Source: Alphaproteobacteria bacterium (GTDB taxonomy: Bacteria; Pseudomonadota; Alphaproteobacteria; Rhizobiales; Xanthobacteraceae). From it: a DNA stretch of 6,433 nt. A program made the translations under genes and the position numbers. Positions 4,470-6,433 of this stretch are shown in pieces; position 1 is the first letter of the stretch; each line of letters starts with the position of its first letter. The notes under the pieces were generated by a model. The model had not been told where the DNA came from and made no database searches. It saw nothing but the letters and a program-made list of their open reading frames with translations. The stretch covers positions 1 through 6,433 of the forward strand of contig VAZH01000345.1 of NCBI GenBank assembly GCA_005884465.1, given 5' to 3'.

Positions 4470-5840
4470 ATGACCAGCGCCCCTGAAAACGGCCTGCCCG
4501 AAACATCCATTGCCCCCCTCCCCCGCGCCTCCTGGCGCGAGGGGTGGGCGGTGTATCTGCAGCGGCGGGTGCTGATCGTCTTGCTGCTCGGCTTTTCATC
4601 CGGCCTGCCGCTGGCGTTGTCGGGCTCGACACTCCTGGTATGGATGCGCGAATCCGGCGTCGATCTCGGCACCATCGGGCTGTTCGCGCTGGTCGGCACG
4701 CCCTACACACTGAAATTCCTGTGGGCGCCCTTGGTCGATGCGCTTCATGTGCCGTTCTTCACGCGCGCGTTCGGCCGCCGGCGCGGCTGGCTGGTGTTCT
4801 CGCAACTGCTCTTGATCGGGGCGATCCTTTTGCTGGCGCTGACCGACCCGGCGCGGTCGCCGCTGTTGGTGGCGCTCGGCGCATTACTGGTGGCGACGAT
4901 GTCATCGACCCAGGACATCGTGGTCGACGCGTTTCGCGTCGAAAGCCTGCCCGAAAGCGAGCAGGCCGCCGGCATGGCGTCCTATGTCGCGGCCTATCGC
5001 ATCGGCATGCTGGTCTCGACCGCGGGCGCGCTGTTCATGGTCAGCGCGTTCGAATCAACCGGCATCCCGCGCGCCTCGGCATGGATGTGGGGCTATGTGG
5101 CGATGGCGGCGCTAGTGCTGATCGGCACCGCCACCGCGCTATCCGCCACAGAACCGGAGCAGTCGGCGCGCGCGGAGGCCGCGACGCGCGCCGAAACTGC
5201 ATTCACGCGCGTGATCCACGCCGCGATCGGCGCATTCTCTGAATTTCTCGTGCGCAAGGATGCTCTCGCGGCGCTCGCCTTCGTGGTGCTCTACAAATTC
5301 ACCGACGCATTTTCCGGCACCATGACCGCGCCGTTCGTGATCGACCTCGGTTTTTCCCGCAACGACTACGCCGCCATCGTCAAGGGCGTCGGCCTCGCCG
5401 CTACCTTGATCGGCGGGTTTGCCGGCGGATTCGTCGCGCGGCGCTACTCGCTTGCCGTGAGCCTGTGGATCGGCGGCGTGCTGCAGGCGGTTGCCAACCT
5501 GTCGTTCTCCTGGCTCGCCTTCGTGGGGGTCAATCAATGGGCGCTGGCGTTCGCGATCTCGGCGGAAAATTTCACCAGCGCCATCGGCACCGTGATCTTC
5601 GTCGCCTATCTCTCCGCGCTGTGCCAAAACCCGCTGCACACCGCGACCCAATACGCGCTGCTGACGGCGCTTGCCGCGGTGGGGCGCACCTATCTGTCGT
5701 CAGGCGCGGGATATGTGGCGAAGGCGACCGGCTGGCCGTTATTTTTTGCGATCTGCGTCGTGGTCGCGGTGCCGAGCCTGATCCTGCTCGCCTGGCTGCA
5801 GCGCCGCAAGCATTTTGACGCGCTGGAGCCGCGGGTTTAG
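4470..5840 (+). CDS. ampG: AmpG-like muropeptide MFS transporter
   Basis: Inner-membrane transporter predicted to import anhydro-muropeptides released from peptidoglycan, a cell-wall recycling step that in many species also feeds beta-lactamase induction. The 456-residue protein is highly hydrophobic, with about 12 likely membrane segments and arginine-rich cytoplasmic loops. AmpG-type blocks are present: LLGFSSGLPLALSGSTLLVW (39-58), KFLWAPLVD (82-90), GRRRGW (102-107) and SSTQDIVVDAFR (145-156), then AAYRIGMLVSTAGALF. The C-terminal half is an MFS repeat ending in RRKHFDALEPRV. The ATG at 4470 is the only plausible start before the first membrane segment; no strong ribosome site precedes it. 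It follows rmuC in the same direction, separated by the GIY-YIG unit. AmpG family membership is secure; the exact substrate is inferred. Confidence 0.88.
   Translation: MTSAPENGLPETSIAPLPRASWREGWAVYLQRRVLIVLLLGFSSGLPLALSGSTLLVWMRESGVDLGTIGLFALVGTPYTLKFLWAPLVDALHVPFFTRAFGRRRGWLVFSQLLLIGAILLLALTDPARSPLLVALGALLVATMSSTQDIVVDAFRVESLPESEQAAGMASYVAAYRIGMLVSTAGALFMVSAFESTGIPRASAWMWGYVAMAALVLIGTATALSATEPEQSARAEAATRAETAFTRVIHAAIGAFSEFLVRKDALAALAFVVLYKFTDAFSGTMTAPFVIDLGFSRNDYAAIVKGVGLAATLIGGFAGGFVARRYSLAVSLWIGGVLQAVANLSFSWLAFVGVNQWALAFAISAENFTSAIGTVIFVAYLSALCQNPLHTATQYALLTALAAVGRTYLSSGAGYVAKATGWPLFFAICVVVAVPSLILLAWLQRRKHFDALEPRV
4516..4548 (+). other. Strong GC hairpin inside the 5' coding region of ampG
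   Basis: Arms 4520-4529 (cccccgcgcc) and 4534-4544 (ggcgcgagggg) pair over 10 bp with one bulged A (4540) and a four-base loop tcct. After a T-T mismatch, three more G-C pairs follow (4516-4518 with 4546-4548). It covers codons 16-27, the poorly conserved cytoplasmic lead before the first membrane segment. In an mRNA this would be very stable and close to the start codon. Whether it affects translation is unknown. Confidence 0.6.
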
Positions 5841-5868
5841 GGCGCGACGCTGCACCTACAAACTCAAT

Positions 5869-5972
5869 CGTCATCATCCGCGAAAGCCGATGATCCAGTA
5901 TTCCAGAGGCGCTCGTTATCAAAAACAGACGTCACGGCGTACTGGGTCGCCCGGTCAAGCCGGGCGATGACA
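5869..5972. repeat. Class B two-hairpin repeat without a gene (MITE/REPIN-like)
   Basis: The left half begins cgtcat and contains a nine-position stem (5873-5881 with 5886-5894) with one C-C mismatch (5879/5888) and a GAAA loop, followed by the inner flank ccagtattccagaggcg. The right half contains the perfect 8-bp stem 5947-5954/5960-5967 with loop tcaag and ends atgaca. Bases 5940-5972 equal 4399-4431 exactly. About 25 bp of unrelated spacer lie where the GIY-YIG gene sits in the unit at 4016-4431. It occupies the gap between the convergent ampG and exported-protein genes. No T-run follows either hairpin, so terminator function is uncertain. Confidence 0.88.
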
Positions 5973-6017
5973 ATGTTGCTTGCGATAACAGTCGTGCTTG
6001 CGGCAGCGACAGTACCC

Positions 6018-6422
6018 TCAATGCTTCGCCACCACGCTCCATTTGGTGACCACGGCTTCGCTCATCTGGCCGGCCTCCTGGGCGCAGGCGACCTCGTCGA
6101 CCTTCAGCGAGACTTGCTTGCCGATAAAAGCCTTCAACTGCGCCGCCTCGGCATCATTGTTGGTCACGATCTGAAATGTCTCCGGTCCGGTCTCGAGATT
6201 GCAGAGCCCGCTCGGCGGCGGCAGCCGGTGCGGTTCGCTGACGAGCTGGAAGGTGTTGACGCGCTTGCCCTTGGCGCGGCTGCGCATGGCGTTGAGCTGC
6301 CCGGTCAGGACATCGCCGTTCTTGATCGCCTGCTGCGCCTGCGCGTCAAACGCGCCCGCCTGCATGATCGCCAGAACAGCCGCAGCCAGCGCGGATAGTT
6401 TACCGAAGTCGCTTCTCGTCAT
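6018..6422 (-). CDS. Small exported protein of unknown function
   Basis: I do not recognise a named family with confidence. The 134-residue product starts with a short basic/polar lead, a hydrophobic stretch LSALAAAVLAIMQAGAF and AQAQQ, a good Sec signal peptide with likely cleavage after Ala29, giving a mature periplasmic or secreted protein of about 105 residues. The mature part has two cysteines (Cys74 in GLCNLETG, Cys113 in VACAQEAG) that could form a disulfide, and alternating short strands ending in SEAVVTKWSVVAKH, suggesting a small beta-rich fold. A vague resemblance to OB-like DUF4431 proteins (FIGKQVSLKV) is only a guess. The start at 6422 is supported by AGAGGA three bases upstream (6426-6431). 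It converges on ampG, with a repeat in between. Confidence 0.85.
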   Translation of the reverse strand: MTRSDFGKLSALAAAVLAIMQAGAFDAQAQQAIKNGDVLTGQLNAMRSRAKGKRVNTFQLVSEPHRLPPPSGLCNLETGPETFQIVTNNDAEAAQLKAFIGKQVSLKVDEVACAQEAGQMSEAVVTKWSVVAKH

Positions 6423-6433
6423 GTGTCCTCTGA

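Noticed and set aside
5869..5972. Hairpins as a bidirectional rho-independent terminator
   Set aside because: No T-run follows either stem on either strand; the structure matches the dispersed repeat family instead.
90..5972. Repeats as a CRISPR array
   Set aside because: The copies are far apart, inverted in pairs, vary in stem sequence and lack regular spacers or cas genes.

Overview
The window looks like chromosome from a GC-rich alphaproteobacterium, most likely in or near Bradyrhizobium/Rhodopseudomonas (Nitrobacteraceae). This is inferred from the def-fmt-truA cluster, the style of the proteins and the abundant two-hairpin intergenic palindromes; no ribosomal RNA or other phylogenetic marker is present.

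Left part (1-2633), transcribed leftwards: a housekeeping cluster running def (peptide deformylase), fmt (Met-tRNA formyltransferase), truA (tRNA pseudouridine synthase). Fmt formylates initiator tRNA and Def removes the formyl group from finished proteins, so the two act at opposite ends of the same N-terminal cycle; TruA modifies tRNA anticodon arms. Each gap in the cluster (1948-2105, 883-1014 and the stretch after truA) carries a palindromic repeat. Beyond truA, at the window edge, lies the 5' end of a small GIY-YIG nuclease gene.

Middle (2634-4008): a divergent promoter region with a probable near-leaderless def promoter and a 24-bp-phased array of TTAACC motifs, then rmuC, a membrane-anchored predicted nuclease/recombination factor, transcribed rightwards.

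Right part (4009-6433): a 416-bp unit made of two near-perfect 38-bp inverted repeats flanking a second GIY-YIG gene sits between rmuC and an AmpG-like muropeptide transporter gene. After ampG come a gene-less version of the same repeat pair (5869-5972) and a convergent gene for a small exported protein of unknown function.

The most notable theme is the relation between the palindromes and the GIY-YIG genes. Five sites carry variants of one design (outer GTCAT, a GC-rich hairpin, inner CCA, then the mirror image). Two of the five sites have a GIY-YIG gene that starts 10-14 bp inside the right-hand palindrome, and the other three have only a short spacer. This resembles an autonomous/non-autonomous pair of elements, comparable in layout to REP doublets (REPINs) and their RAYT transposases but with a different enzyme. 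Mobility is inferred, not shown. The complete GIY-YIG gene appears damaged: its GIY motif is readable only in a shifted frame.

No gene-free stretch exceeds 300 bases. I saw no tRNA, rRNA, CRISPR array or classical insertion sequence.
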